DNA from: Yersinia rochesterensis
GTDB lineage: Bacteria; Pseudomonadota; Gammaproteobacteria; Enterobacterales; Enterobacteriaceae
Assembly (NCBI RefSeq): GCF_003600645.1
Contig: NZ_CP032482.1
Location: 2,790,001 to 2,854,000, forward strand
DNA length: 64,000 bases
Direction of reading: 5' to 3'
Part shown: positions 1-9,439 of the stretch, piece by piece
Layout: every line of letters begins with the position of its first letter
How positions within the stretch are numbered: the first letter of the stretch is position 1
The notes under the pieces: generated by a model
Database searches by the model: none
What the model was told of the DNA's origin: nothing
Seen by the model: only the letters and a program-made list of their open reading frames with translations
Position numbers and translations under genes: made by a program

Positions 1-841
1 TGACTCCGACCGCATGAAGCTGGGCTAATTCACTGAGTACCGGCGAGGCCGATAGCGTATCAAAGAATGTCAGCTCCGCCACCGGAGTCCCGGATAATGA
101 TGCTGGGCCGCGCGCAGGCAGCAATGCCCGCCCTAAACGGGAATGAGGAGAAGACAGTAAATCCGCGATCGCGCCGGTTTCGACTACCCGCCCACGTTCC
201 AATAAGGCGGCGGTATTACAGATAGATTTCACTACATCCAACTCATGGGTAATCAACACGATGGTTAACCCCAACTGGCGATTGATATCACTGAGCAACG
301 CCAATATCGAGGCAGTGGTTTCTGGGTCCAATGCACTGGTGGCTTCATCCGATAATAAATAGGCCGGTTTGGCCGCCAGCGCTCGGGCGATCCCAACCCG
401 CTGTTTTTGCCCGCCCGATAATTGCGAGGGAAAAGCCTGGGCTTTATCCGTTAATCCGACTAAATCCAGCAATTCTGCCACACGCTTTTGCCGTTGAACT
501 TTCGGAATGCCCTTAATTTCCAGCCCAACAGCAATGTTGTCCCAGACATTACGTGAATGAAGTAAGTGGAAATTCTGGAAAATCATGCCGATATTCTGCC
601 GTTGCAGGCGTAATTCGCGATCAGAAAGGGTGGTTAACTCGCGGCCATCCACTTGAATACGGCCCGAAGTGGGCCGTTCCAGTAAATTTAAGCAGCGGAT
701 TAAGGTACTTTTACCCGCCCCGCTGCGGCCAATAATACCGAACACCGAGCCAGTTGGGATCTCCAGCGAGACCTCCTCCAGAGCCACCATCGGCAGCCCC
801 CCTTGTACATAGGTTTTACTCAGGCGTTCGATGCTAATCAT
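1..841 (-). CDS. MetN-type ABC transporter ATPase (3' end cut by window)
   Basis: ATP-binding subunit of a methionine-type (MetNIQ family) importer, acting at the inner face of the cytoplasmic membrane. The 280 visible residues carry Walker [10 protein letters not shown] (38-46), a Q-loop FQN near 88-90, signature LSGGQKQR (141-148) and Walker B ending [13 protein letters not shown] (about 162-174). The C-terminal regulatory region and stop lie outside the window. Its ATG overlaps the stop of the binding-protein gene by 4 bases (ATGA), so the two are translationally coupled. The housekeeping metNIQ of enterobacteria lies elsewhere, so this is probably a second copy. The substrate may not be methionine, given the oxygenase gene upstream. 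Family certain; substrate inferred. Confidence 0.9.
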   Translation of the reverse strand, partial: MISIERLSKTYVQGGLPMVALEEVSLEIPTGSVFGIIGRSGAGKSTLIRCLNLLERPTSGRIQVDGRELTTLSDRELRLQRQNIGMIFQNFHLLHSRNVWDNIAVGLEIKGIPKVQRQKRVAELLDLVGLTDKAQAFPSQLSGGQKQRVGIARALAAKPAYLLSDEATSALDPETTASILALLSDINRQLGLTIVLITHELDVVKSICNTAALLERGRVVETGAIADLLSSPHSRLGRALLPARGPASLSGTPVAELTFFDTLSASPVLSELAQLHAVGV

Positions 842-1662
842 GATTTAATGCCTGCCACTGGAATAACGGAACCGGCATATTTTTCAGTAATAAACTTCGC
901 CACTTCCGGTGACTGTAAATCTTTCGCTAACTGTTTGATGCGCGGGTCATTTTCCAACCCGGGTGTGGTCACCAGAATATTCGCATAAGGGTTACCGGCC
1001 GCTTTCTCCAGCCCCAATGCATCTTTTGCCGGGTTTAACCCAGCTTCCAGTGCATAGTTACCATTAATCACAGCTAAATCAACATCATCCAGTGAGCGAG
1101 GGATCTGCGGTGATTCAATCTCCAGGATTTTCAGATTTTTGGGATTACTGGCGATATCCTTAGGCGTGGCCTGATGCTTAGCCGGGTCAGTAAAGCCCGG
1201 TTTTAAGGTAATCAAGCCCTGATCTTGCAATAAATAGAGCGCACGGCTGAGGTTAGTCACATTATTTGGCACCGCGACGGTGCCTTTATCCGGCACATCA
1301 GCAAAGGTTTTATGTTTATGAGAATAGACGCCCAGTGGCTCAACATGCACGGTAGCCGCTACAGCAAACTTCTGCCCTAGCGCTTGCTCTTGAGAGCGCA
1401 GATAAGGAACATGCTGGAAGTAATTAGCATCGACATCACCGTGCGCTAACAGCTCATTGGAGTTTACGCCATTGGGGATCTCAATGATTTTCAGATCCAA
1501 CGATGGGTCAAGTTTTTGCACAAATTGCAGAATTTCTGCATGCGGTACCGGATCAGCCGCGACCCGCAGTGCCTCAGCAGCTTGCGCTGATAAAGTGAAA
1601 GTGGAGGCCAGAGCGGTCAATACTGCGGCGCGAACCAAGCCAGAAATGCGTGTTTTAGTCAT
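838..1662 (-). CDS. MetQ/NlpA-family substrate-binding protein
   Basis: Periplasmic binding component of the adjacent MetN-type importer. About 274 residues, as usual for the family. The N-terminus [11 protein letters not shown] is followed by a hydrophobic stretch and an A-Q-A cleavage site near residue 28. No Cys is present there, so unlike E. coli MetQ it should be a soluble periplasmic protein cut by signal peptidase I. The MTKT start is preferred over the in-frame ATG 9 bases upstream (1671) because GGGATGG, a usable ribosome site, overlaps that earlier ATG. The body has the usual ADPVPHAEI and [10 protein letters not shown] segments. It lies between the oxygenase gene and the ATPase gene in one transcription unit. 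Ligand unknown; organosulfur compounds are a reasonable guess. Confidence 0.88.
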   Translation of the reverse strand: MTKTRISGLVRAAVLTALASTFTLSAQAAEALRVAADPVPHAEILQFVQKLDPSLDLKIIEIPNGVNSNELLAHGDVDANYFQHVPYLRSQEQALGQKFAVAATVHVEPLGVYSHKHKTFADVPDKGTVAVPNNVTNLSRALYLLQDQGLITLKPGFTDPAKHQATPKDIASNPKNLKILEIESPQIPRSLDDVDLAVINGNYALEAGLNPAKDALGLEKAAGNPYANILVTTPGLENDPRIKQLAKDLQSPEVAKFITEKYAGSVIPVAGIKS

Positions 1663-1698
1663 GATAACCATCCCAAAAATAAGTTTTTATAATTAATA

Positions 1699-2766
1699 TT
1701 AATAAGCTGTGCTAGCTTCTGCTGATAGTGCGACCACTTCTGGATAAAATTGCTGCGCGACATCCGGGTGAGAGCGCAAACGCCCTTTGAGATAATTCAA
1801 TCCGACATCACGGAACAGCGGATTATGCGGGTCACTCGCCGGGCCACGGGCCTCTGCCGCCAATTCTGCAGTTAACGGGTACAACGGAACGACTGCGTCT
1901 AAACGCGCGCCGAGGAAAAAGGCGATAGACAAGCGGTCAGCGCCCGCCGGTGGGGTTTCGACCCGATGCACCGTGGCACGCAAATAGCCATTACTGGCCA
2001 GCTCCAGCAGTTCACCAATATTGACCACAAAAGTGTCCGGTCGTGGCGCTGCATCAATCCAACGCCCCTCTTCTACCTCAACCTGCAAACCGCGTTGCTG
2101 GTCTTGCAATAAGAAACTGAGGAAACCGGAGTCTTTATGCGCCCCGACCCCCTGCCCGCTTTGAGTCGTCTCTCGCCCCGGATAGCGAATCAGTTTGATA
2201 TGTTCATTGGGTTTATCGCCATACAGCTCGTCAAAGGCGTTTTCATCCAAATTCAATGCCACAGCAAAAGCGCGCAATAAGCGCAATGCCATGCCGGTCA
2301 TTTCGCGCTGCCATTGCAATAAGGCCGGTTTTAATTCAGGTAGAGCTTCCGGCCACTGATTTGGGCCTTGCAACCGCGCCCAGCTTGGCGTGTCAGAAGT
2401 TTGAGGTAATGGCGTGCGCTCAGCGCCGATATCGAACTGTTCGCGCCAATCTGGCTGGCCGCGAGTGAGTTCTGAGGCCGCACGGTTGTAGCCGCGAAAA
2501 TGTGGTGAGCGCACCATAGCAACCGCCAGTTTCTCTTCATCAGGCAGAGCAAAAAACTCACGTGAAAGAGTTTGGATTTGCTGTAATAACGCGGGGTCAA
2601 CCCCATGTCCGGTAAGATAAAAGAACCCAATATCTCGAGCGGCATGGCGCAGATCGGCTAAAAATACCTGACGTTCAGCTTCACTGCCATTGAGTAATGA
2701 GAGATCCAATAAAGGTAAGATATCGGCATTAACGGGTAACTGACTGCTTAAGTTTTGGTGACTCAT
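1699..2766 (-). CDS. 2-oxoglutarate/Fe(II) oxygenase, isopenicillin N synthase-like
   Basis: Non-heme iron oxygenase of 355 residues. The N-terminal DIOX_N-type domain (about 15-130) includes GFFYLTGHG. The C-terminal 2OG-Fe(II) domain has iron ligands H210 and D212 (GAHKDSG) and H267 (ATVHRVE), with R278 and S280 (RLS) as likely 2-oxoglutarate or substrate contacts. It is first in a row with the MetQ- and MetN-type genes, with a gap of 36 bases to the binding-protein start. That suggests it acts on the imported compound, perhaps oxidising an organosulfur or amino-acid-like substrate. Related bacterial proteins are annotated only by family. Substrate and product cannot be read from the sequence. 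Confidence 0.85.
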   Translation of the reverse strand: MSHQNLSSQLPVNADILPLLDLSLLNGSEAERQVFLADLRHAARDIGFFYLTGHGVDPALLQQIQTLSREFFALPDEEKLAVAMVRSPHFRGYNRAASELTRGQPDWREQFDIGAERTPLPQTSDTPSWARLQGPNQWPEALPELKPALLQWQREMTGMALRLLRAFAVALNLDENAFDELYGDKPNEHIKLIRYPGRETTQSGQGVGAHKDSGFLSFLLQDQQRGLQVEVEEGRWIDAAPRPDTFVVNIGELLELASNGYLRATVHRVETPPAGADRLSIAFFLGARLDAVVPLYPLTAELAAEARGPASDPHNPLFRDVGLNYLKGRLRSHPDVAQQFYPEVVALSAEASTAY

Positions 2767-3276
2767 TTTTCACTCCAGGATGTTCAATCGGCTGTTTTTT
2801 TTGTTCAGAACTAATGAAAACGGGACAACCATACAAACGAATAATCAGCATATTCAGCTCCTGAGCTGTGGGGTGAAAGCAGGCAGTCGACAACACTCTC
2901 TCTATGGCCTTAAATACCCGTCATACATCAAGCTGTATGTGCGTTGGTTGCTTTCTGCAGTTCAAATTATTTAGGGCTGTTAGCGCCATTAAAAAACTTT
3001 TTAAGAGCATTCTCGACTAGATACTTAACAATCTATATCCAAACGATATAAATAATTAACACCGAAATTCAGCCGCACACCAATATCAATCCGTTCTATG
3101 TTATTTCTTTCATTATTTTGTCTTATTTAATCGCTAGGCTGATTCGCTTTCCTATTTGGGTGGAAAGTATTAGCTTAACGACTGATATCCGTTATTCCGG
3201 TGGGGAATTGCCCGATGTCCAGCACTCGCACTGTTAAGTTTCACTTCAATCGATTTGCCGACCTGGGGGTGGCTTA
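2767..3276. other. Intergenic region between divergent operons
   Basis: About 510 bases without a credible gene. It must hold the promoter of the oxygenase/ABC operon (minus) and of the HAD gene (plus). The only recognisable element is a short ERIC remnant at 2914-2976. No MetJ-type AGACGTCT repeats were seen. Confidence 0.6.
2914..2976. repeat. ERIC remnant (internally deleted)
   Basis: ATACCCGTCATACATCAAGC matches the left end of the complete ERIC at 22254. It runs through GTTGGTTGCTTTC and jumps to TTCAAATTATTTAGGG, the right end. The central ERIC palindrome is missing. Confidence 0.6.
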
Positions 3277-3936
3277 ATGGATTTAGCCCTGTTTGATCTT
3301 GATGAGACGCTGATAAGCGATGACAGTTCTGGCCTATGGATGCGCTGGCTGGTGGATGAGGGACTTGCGTCCCATGAACTGGCAGAACAAGAACAGTATT
3401 TAATGAAACAGTATTATCAGGGGAATTTGTCGATGTCCTGCTACATGGAATCGACCTTATCGCCCTTGGTTGGAAAACATACGGTGGAAGTGGCGGGTTG
3501 GGTTGAGCGTTTTATCGCGCGCGATATTTTGCCACGAATTTATCCTCAAGCCAGGAAACTGCTGGCCTGGCACCGTGACAGAGGGGATTACATTGTCATT
3601 ATTTCAGCCACCGGTGAACATTTAGTTAACCCCATTGCACAGTGTTTTTCGGCTAATGCAGCATTGGCCATCGGCGTTGCGGTGGAAGATAACCGCTATA
3701 CCGGCAAGACCTATGGCACCCTGACTTACCGCGAGGGTAAAGTCGAGCGGCTAAAACAGTGGCTAACGGAATCGCCCCAGTTAGACTTTCAACGCACCTA
3801 TGGTTACAGTGATTCAATCAATGACAAACCGTTATTGGAATATGTTGATCGCGCCGCAGTGATCAATCCGGGTACTGAATTGGTGGACTTAGCAATTTTA
3901 CATGATTGGGATATCCATCATTGGCAACGACGTTAA
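3277..3936 (+). CDS. HAD-superfamily IB phosphatase
   Basis: Predicted cytoplasmic phosphatase of 219 residues in the SerB-like/HAD-IB group (TIGR01490 type). Motif I is FDLDET with nucleophile D6 and acid D8, motif II is ISAT with S110, motif III probably K155 and motif IV GYSDSIND with D179 and D183. All catalytic positions are present, so it should be active. The helical cap lies between motifs I and II. The start is preceded by a G-rich ribosome site (GGGGGTGG). The GST gene follows 18 bases downstream, so the two are probably cotranscribed. The substrate is unknown; phosphoserine-like or phospholipid head-group phosphates are possible from the family. Confidence 0.85.
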   Translation: MDLALFDLDETLISDDSSGLWMRWLVDEGLASHELAEQEQYLMKQYYQGNLSMSCYMESTLSPLVGKHTVEVAGWVERFIARDILPRIYPQARKLLAWHRDRGDYIVIISATGEHLVNPIAQCFSANAALAIGVAVEDNRYTGKTYGTLTYREGKVERLKQWLTESPQLDFQRTYGYSDSINDKPLLEYVDRAAVINPGTELVDLAILHDWDIHHWQRR

Positions 3937-3954
3937 ACATGACCGGAGTTTAAT

Positions 3955-4575
3955 ATGCTGACAATCTGGGGTCGGAATAATTCGACCAATGTCAAAAAAG
4001 TGCTTTGGTGTCTGGAAGAGTTGGGGCTTAGTTATGAGCGAATAGATGCCGGTGGACAATATGGTCAGTTAAATGATCCGTTATATCGCTCACTGAATCC
4101 CAATGGCCTGATCCCTTGCTTGCAAGATGATGATTTTATCCTGTGGGAGTCCAACACTATTGTGCGCTATCTGGCGGCACAATATGGCGCAAATACGCTT
4201 TACCTACCGGATGCAAAACAGCGGGCTGCCGCTGAAAAATGGATGGATTGGGCGACATTCAGTATTGCGGCGCCGTTTAAGAGTGTATTTATTGGGTTGG
4301 TGCGCACTGCGCCGGAATTGCAGGATAAAGCCCAAATTGCTCATGGTATTGTGCAATGGAATACGTTAATGGCGATTGCCGATGAAGCCCTGAGCAAACA
4401 AAGCTATCTTTCGGGCGATAAATTCGGCCTAGGTGATATTCCATTAGGCTGTTTGGCGTATGCCTGGTTCAATTTGTCGATTGAGCGCCCACAATTACCA
4501 CACTTGCAGCGTTGGTATCAAAACCTGACCGAAAGAGCAGCATTCCAGAAAGTCATTGATATTGGCCTGAGCTAA
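3955..4575 (+). CDS. gstB: Glutathione S-transferase, GstB-like
   Basis: Cytosolic glutathione transferase of 206 residues, nearly the length of E. coli GstB (208). The N-terminal thioredoxin fold begins LTIWGRNNSTNVKK, the same opening as GstB. NPNGLIPCL supplies the cis-Pro loop, and WESNTIVRYLA is the glutathione gamma-Glu binding segment with the usual E-S pair. The C-terminal helical domain ends LQRWYQNLTERAAFQKV. It is probably cotranscribed with the HAD gene. GstB enzymes act on electrophilic halogenated compounds; the natural substrate is not known. It is followed by a strong hairpin and two ERIC-like copies. Confidence 0.85.
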   Translation: MLTIWGRNNSTNVKKVLWCLEELGLSYERIDAGGQYGQLNDPLYRSLNPNGLIPCLQDDDFILWESNTIVRYLAAQYGANTLYLPDAKQRAAAEKWMDWATFSIAAPFKSVFIGLVRTAPELQDKAQIAHGIVQWNTLMAIADEALSKQSYLSGDKFGLGDIPLGCLAYAWFNLSIERPQLPHLQRWYQNLTERAAFQKVIDIGLS

Positions 4576-4582
4576 TTAGATA

Positions 4583-4606
4583 AGGGGAGCGACATTGGCT
4601 CTCGCT

Positions 4607-4611
<5 letters not shown>
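4583..4611 (+). terminator. Hairpin after gstB
   Basis: AGGGGAGCGA pairs with TCGCTCCCCT around a 9-base loop. There is no T-run, so termination may be weak or the hairpin may be part of the adjoining repeat. Confidence 0.5.
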
Positions 4612-4890
<279 letters not shown>

Positions 4891-4894
4891 GAGA

Positions 4895-6868
4895 TTAGAA
4901 ATCGTAGCTGGCACCCACCATATAACGGCGGCCATCCAGAACTTTATCATTCACTTCGATATCTACGCGTTTATCCAGCACGTTATAGACACCGCCCATC
5001 AGACGGACTTCTTTCGTCAGCTTATAGTTAGCGCCTATATCAACAAAGGTATATGACGGTGTGGTTTTTCCCATACTGGTGCGGCTAAGGTATTCCGAGG
5101 TTTTACCGCGGTAGTTAGCCCGGATCCAGGTTGCCAGCTCTTCATTGGCTTGCCAGTTCAAGGTGCCGTTTAACATGTGTTTTGGCATTTGGTTCAATGG
5201 TTGACCGGAGAACTGCCCGCTCTTTTGCTCAGATTGAGTAAAAGTATAGTTTGAGGTCAGTGACCAGTCTTTGTTGATATCCCAACCAAATGTTGCTTCT
5301 ACACCGCGTGTGATGGCTTTATCCACGTTGGTGCGGTCACTGATAAACTTGTAAGGAGTGCCATTGATAGTGCATTGGCCTGACGCATTGCCGGTGGTAT
5401 CCGTACAGCGGCGCACTTCAGTGATTTTATCTTTAAAATCAGTGTTAAACAGTGTCACGCCGGCATTCATACCTTCCTGGTCGTCCCAGAGAATGCCAAT
5501 TTCCTGGCTGATACTTCTTTCGGGTTTCAGGTTAGCATTACCAACAATAATGGCCGGATCGCCTTTCCCGCCGGTGATTTGCCCCCAATTATCAGTGGCC
5601 TGGCGTAAATCCGGTGAACGATAACCACCGGATACCCCACCTTTTAATGTCCATTGCTCAGCTAAATGCCAAACACCGTACATCCGTGGCGTCCAGTGAG
5701 TGCCATAGTTTTCGTCCTGATCCATCCGAATACCACCGGTCAGGGCGAAATCATTGGTCATTTGCCATTCGTCTTCAGCAAATAATGCCCAACTCCAGCG
5801 CGTTAATTTGGTGAGATCTTTAGCTGAAGCTAACTGATTACCTTCATCAGATAACTCTTCATAGCGATATTGACCGCCAAGAATTAACGTGTGGCTATCA
5901 AACAGGAAAGAGGTTTGGCTATTAAAGACATTATCGACGCTTTTCATTTGGCGTGATGGATTACGAGTTTCGTCGCGTTGAATATAACTGGTTGAATTAC
6001 CAAAGTCATAATAACCGTGGTGAGTCATCGCATAATTATTACGGTCATATTGTACGTCACTGCTTTTACCATTTAGTGGCACGGTGCGCCCGGCAGTGAT
6101 ATTTCTATCTTGTACATAATGGCCAATATCAAAATCAAATTCGTTTTTATCATCCGGTGTTAGGGTAAATGTCGCAGCCCCATTTCTGAGGCGCTGCTCA
6201 TTATAGCCATCGATAATTTTATCTTCGCTACGATGAGACAGCAGGCCGCTGACTTTTAATCCTAATAAGCCATCAATTAATGGGCCAGAGGCATAGGCGT
6301 TGGTTTGATAAATATCGCCGGAATTAGAATCTTCCTGCAAGGTGGCATCTGCACGCACGGTGCCGTGCCATTCTTTACCCACTTTACGCGTAATAACGTT
6401 AATGACCCCGCCCATGGCGTCCGAACCATATAAAGAGGACATTGGGCCGCGCACCACTTCAATACGCTCAATAGCCGCCAGCGGAGGTAACCAACCCTGC
6501 TCAATACCCGAGCCATCGCTATTTGGCCGCGTGCCACGAGTATCAACCCGCTTACCATCTACCAAAATTAAGGTGTATTTCGCCGACATTCCACGAATAC
6601 TGATATCACTGTGACTACCGCCGCCAGTGACAACCACCCCCGGCACATCTTTCAGGGCGTCGGTAATATCGGTATAGGCTTTATTCTCAATTTGTTCGCG
6701 GGTCACAACAGAAATAGACGCCGCCGAGTCTTGAATGCGTTGTTGGAAGCCTGTTGCTGTTACCACCATAGTATCTGTTGTGGGGGTATTAGTTTCAGCA
6801 GCAGATGCCTGAGATGAGATAATTGTTGCTATAACTAAGGCCGCAGAATGCGATTTTTTGAAAGTCAT
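4895..6868 (-). CDS. cirA: TonB-dependent catecholate siderophore receptor, CirA-like
   Basis: Outer-membrane receptor of 657 residues, close to E. coli CirA (663). A signal peptide ends near SSQASA, the TonB box is in DTMVVTA, and the plug domain has SIRGM and RIEVVRGPMSSLYGSDAMGG. The protein ends in F, as expected of a beta-barrel. The start at 6868 is chosen for GGAGAAAG upstream; the frame is open a further 39 codons, but that extension is not signal-like. E. coli cirA also lies next to lysP. Here the adjacent gene is a truncated FecCD permease, so in Yersinia this may be the receptor of the Yiu-type iron locus. Expression is probably iron-repressed through the Fur box upstream of the remnant. 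Confidence 0.85.
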   Translation of the reverse strand: MTFKKSHSAALVIATIISSQASAAETNTPTTDTMVVTATGFQQRIQDSAASISVVTREQIENKAYTDITDALKDVPGVVVTGGGSHSDISIRGMSAKYTLILVDGKRVDTRGTRPNSDGSGIEQGWLPPLAAIERIEVVRGPMSSLYGSDAMGGVINVITRKVGKEWHGTVRADATLQEDSNSGDIYQTNAYASGPLIDGLLGLKVSGLLSHRSEDKIIDGYNEQRLRNGAATFTLTPDDKNEFDFDIGHYVQDRNITAGRTVPLNGKSSDVQYDRNNYAMTHHGYYDFGNSTSYIQRDETRNPSRQMKSVDNVFNSQTSFLFDSHTLILGGQYRYEELSDEGNQLASAKDLTKLTRWSWALFAEDEWQMTNDFALTGGIRMDQDENYGTHWTPRMYGVWHLAEQWTLKGGVSGGYRSPDLRQATDNWGQITGGKGDPAIIVGNANLKPERSISQEIGILWDDQEGMNAGVTLFNTDFKDKITEVRRCTDTTGNASGQCTINGTPYKFISDRTNVDKAITRGVEATFGWDINKDWSLTSNYTFTQSEQKSGQFSGQPLNQMPKHMLNGTLNWQANEELATWIRANYRGKTSEYLSRTSMGKTTPSYTFVDIGANYKLTKEVRLMGGVYNVLDKRVDIEVNDKVLDGRRYMVGASYDF

Positions 6869-7026
6869 TATTCTTTCTCCATGAGATATAAACTTATTCA
6901 GTTCCTTGTCCATCAGGTTATTTTTCCTGTAGCGATGCCGCCTGACGGGCAGGTGATAAATATTATTTTTATAAAAAACCGGCAATAGCTCACCAACGCA
7001 GAAATAGCGCTTCCAACGATCTCTGC

Positions 7027-7395
7027 TTATGCCGCAGCAGAGGACATGTCCAAGGTAAAGGGGCTGGCCAGCGGATTATTCAGGATGGTTTGCATCTCCG
7101 CACCCACAAGCCCGAGTGACAAACCAATCACCACCGTCATCAGGGCATAAGGTAAACGAATATCCCAGACGATAACCCGAGTCCCTGCATCTGCACTGGT
7201 CGGGTCAATTAGCATCTGCCACAGGGACGACAGTGTCAGGCCCGATGGCCCCATAGTGAAGTCCAGCAACAAGCCGCCGAAAATAGCTAACACCAGCACG
7301 CCCATGATTAGCAGGCGGTGGCTCTTATAACGCCCCATAACACTGGCATCTGCCTGGCTAGAGGTTTTTGTCATGGGTTCAGTGGATACACTCAT
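7027..7395 (-). pseudogene. Truncated FecCD-family iron-siderophore permease
   Basis: Only the first 122 residues of a permease that is normally about 330 to 350 long. One hydrophobic segment near 28-47 is followed by the family stretch IRLPYALMTVVIGLSLGLVGAEMQ and NNPLASPFTLDMSSAAA, then a stop exactly where FAAL-type sequence should continue. The rest of the permease and the ATPase gene expected next are absent; the receptor gene begins 158 bases on. It is best explained as the stub of a yiuB-like gene left by a deletion. It cannot form a working ABC permease. Whether the stub is translated is unknown. Confidence 0.8.
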
Positions 7396-7442
7396 TTATT
7401 TCAGCGGCTGATTTTTAATATGGCGCTAACAATAAAGCAAAC

Positions 7443-7461
7443 GATAATAATTATCAATATG
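7443..7461. promoter_or_regulatory. Fur box
   Basis: GATAATAATTATCAATATG closely matches the Fur consensus GATAATGATAATCATTATC. It sits 48 bases upstream of the truncated permease start and would place the permease stub and the receptor under iron repression. Confidence 0.75.
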
Positions 7462-7624
7462 ATTGCTATAAGTGTTTTGATGTTAATTTTTGTAAATGCT
7501 TATTTTATAAAATTATTTAGTCAATGCGGGGGAGTTATTCATGATATCTCACGGGTAATGAAGCGAAGTCAGCGAAATTATTTGCTTAGTATTGTTTAAA
7601 TAATCATCAATCCATCATCCTAAA

Positions 7625-7650
7625 AAAGGGCGATAATGTTATCGCCCTTT
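7625..7650 (-). terminator. lysP terminator
   Basis: Perfect 12-bp stem AAAGGGCGATAA / TTATCGCCCTTT with a 2-base centre. A T-run follows when read on the minus strand, 20 bases past the lysP stop. Confidence 0.85.
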
Positions 7651-7669
7651 CATCTAGTGCATCATGTTG

Positions 7670-9196
7670 TTAGTCGGAAATCAGCACCGGTTTTTTAGGT
7701 TCCTGAGAGTCATGACTTTCATCACGCCATTTCGGGTATTCCATATCTTGGTATTTTATAACCTTGGTACCACGGCTCAGCTTATAGCCGAACCAAATCA
7801 CCAGGAATAATGGAATGCCAATATAGGTGGCGGTTACGCCATACCAATCAATACGGTCTTGCAGGAATGCCTGATAGTTCTGACCCAAAGTAATGATCAA
7901 ACACAGCACAAAGGCAAAGATTGGCCCCAGCGGGAAGAAACCCGACTGATACGGCAAATCGTTCAAATCGCGGCCCTGCATCATATAACCACGGCGGAAA
8001 CGATAATGACTGATAGCAATCCCCAACCAAGCAATAAAGCCAGTCATACCGGAGGTATTCAGCAACCACAGATAAACAGTTTGGTTGCCAAACATGGAGC
8101 TTAAGAAGCACAAGCCCGCAACTACGGTGGTTGCGTACAGCGCATTACGCGGCACACCGCCCTTAGATAATTTAGCGAAAATGCGTGGCGCTTTGCCCTC
8201 TGAGGCCAAGGTAAACAGCATGCGGGTTGAGGCGTACATCCCCGAGTTACCCGCTGATAATACCGCCGTCAGAATAACCGCATTCATTACCGCCGCCGCC
8301 GACAGCAGGCCTGCATTCTGGAATACCAAGGTGAACGGGCTGACGCTGATATCTTTGACATCATTACGCAACAGACTCGGGTCGGTATACGGAATAATCA
8401 AACTGATAATCAGGATAGCGAAGATATAAAACAGCAGAATACGCCAAAAAACCTTACGCACCGCACGTGGGATATTTTTGGCCGGATCTTTTGACTCACC
8501 GGCCGCGATGCCAATCAGTTCAGTCCCCTGGAAGGAGAACCCGACAATCATCGCCACACCAATCATCGCCGAGAAGCCACCAGCAAACGGCGCATCGCCG
8601 ATAGTCCAGTTGTGCCAACCCGCAGTCTCGCCGCCTTTCATGATGCCGCTAATCATCATTATACCAATAATGATGAAGATAATAACTGTGGTCACTTTAA
8701 TCAGTGAGAACCAGTATTCCGCTTCACCAAAGCCTTTGACTGAGATGTAGTTCAGTAAAAACATCAAGGCGAGGAACAGCGCACTCCAGATCCAGCCGGG
8801 CGCATCTGGGAACCAGTAATTCATCACTAATTGTGCCGCGACCAGGTCAACGGCGATAGTCACCGCCCAGTTGTACCAGTAGTTCCAGCCAAGGGCGAAG
8901 CCGAAGCCTTCCTCAACATATTTTGAACCGTAAGTCGAAAATGAACCCGATACCGGCATAAATGCCGCCAGCTCACCGAGGCTGGTCATCAAGAAATAAA
9001 CCATCAGGCCAATCAATGCATAGGAGAGCAATGCTCCACCTGGGCCTGCCTGGGATACCGTCGCCCCTGAGGCCACAAATAAACCGGTACCAATAGAACC
9101 ACCGATAGCAATCATGGCTAGATGCCGTGATTTAAGCTCTCGGCGTAAGCGCTGTGCACCCTGCTGCGCGGGGATTTTAGTCTGTGGCTGAGTCAT
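7670..9196 (-). CDS. lysP: Lysine-specific permease LysP
   Basis: Inner-membrane proton/lysine symporter of the APC superfamily with about 12 membrane helices, 508 residues (E. coli 489). The core is nearly identical to E. coli LysP from LRRELKSRHLAMIAIGG onward, including GSIGTGLFVASGATVSQAGPGG in TM1 and NYWYNWAVTIAVDLVAAQLV. In E. coli, LysP also restrains the CadC regulator. The N-terminal tail is about a dozen residues longer than in E. coli. It is a single-gene unit with its own terminator, and yeiE lies upstream in the same orientation 243 bases away, as in E. coli. Confidence 0.95.
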   Translation of the reverse strand: MTQPQTKIPAQQGAQRLRRELKSRHLAMIAIGGSIGTGLFVASGATVSQAGPGGALLSYALIGLMVYFLMTSLGELAAFMPVSGSFSTYGSKYVEEGFGFALGWNYWYNWAVTIAVDLVAAQLVMNYWFPDAPGWIWSALFLALMFLLNYISVKGFGEAEYWFSLIKVTTVIIFIIIGIMMISGIMKGGETAGWHNWTIGDAPFAGGFSAMIGVAMIVGFSFQGTELIGIAAGESKDPAKNIPRAVRKVFWRILLFYIFAILIISLIIPYTDPSLLRNDVKDISVSPFTLVFQNAGLLSAAAVMNAVILTAVLSAGNSGMYASTRMLFTLASEGKAPRIFAKLSKGGVPRNALYATTVVAGLCFLSSMFGNQTVYLWLLNTSGMTGFIAWLGIAISHYRFRRGYMMQGRDLNDLPYQSGFFPLGPIFAFVLCLIITLGQNYQAFLQDRIDWYGVTATYIGIPLFLVIWFGYKLSRGTKVIKYQDMEYPKWRDESHDSQEPKKPVLISD

Positions 9197-9439
9197 TCTT
9201 ACCCTAATCCGCCCTTAAAAATGAGGCGGGATTGTAACAAATCCCATCGCCTGTGTGAGGAACAATGCGCTGATATAAGATACCTTCATGATCCCGGCTG
9301 AATTATTAGCAAAAGCTCAATTATCAGAATAAATACATTCCCACGGGGTATTCTTGCCGTAACAACCCATTGTAGTGGTGTAAAACACTTAAAATCCTAT
9401 GTCCCATACCGCGAATTCGCTTTGATAAAATCCAACGGC

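Noticed and set aside
2780..2974. 64-codon plus-strand frame
   Set aside because: It runs through an ERIC remnant and the oxygenase promoter, and has no recognisable protein features.
7318..7599. 93-codon plus-strand frame with a hydrophobic run
   Set aside because: Overlaps the permease stub on the opposite strand and the Fur box; the hydrophobic part is what AT-rich DNA gives by chance.
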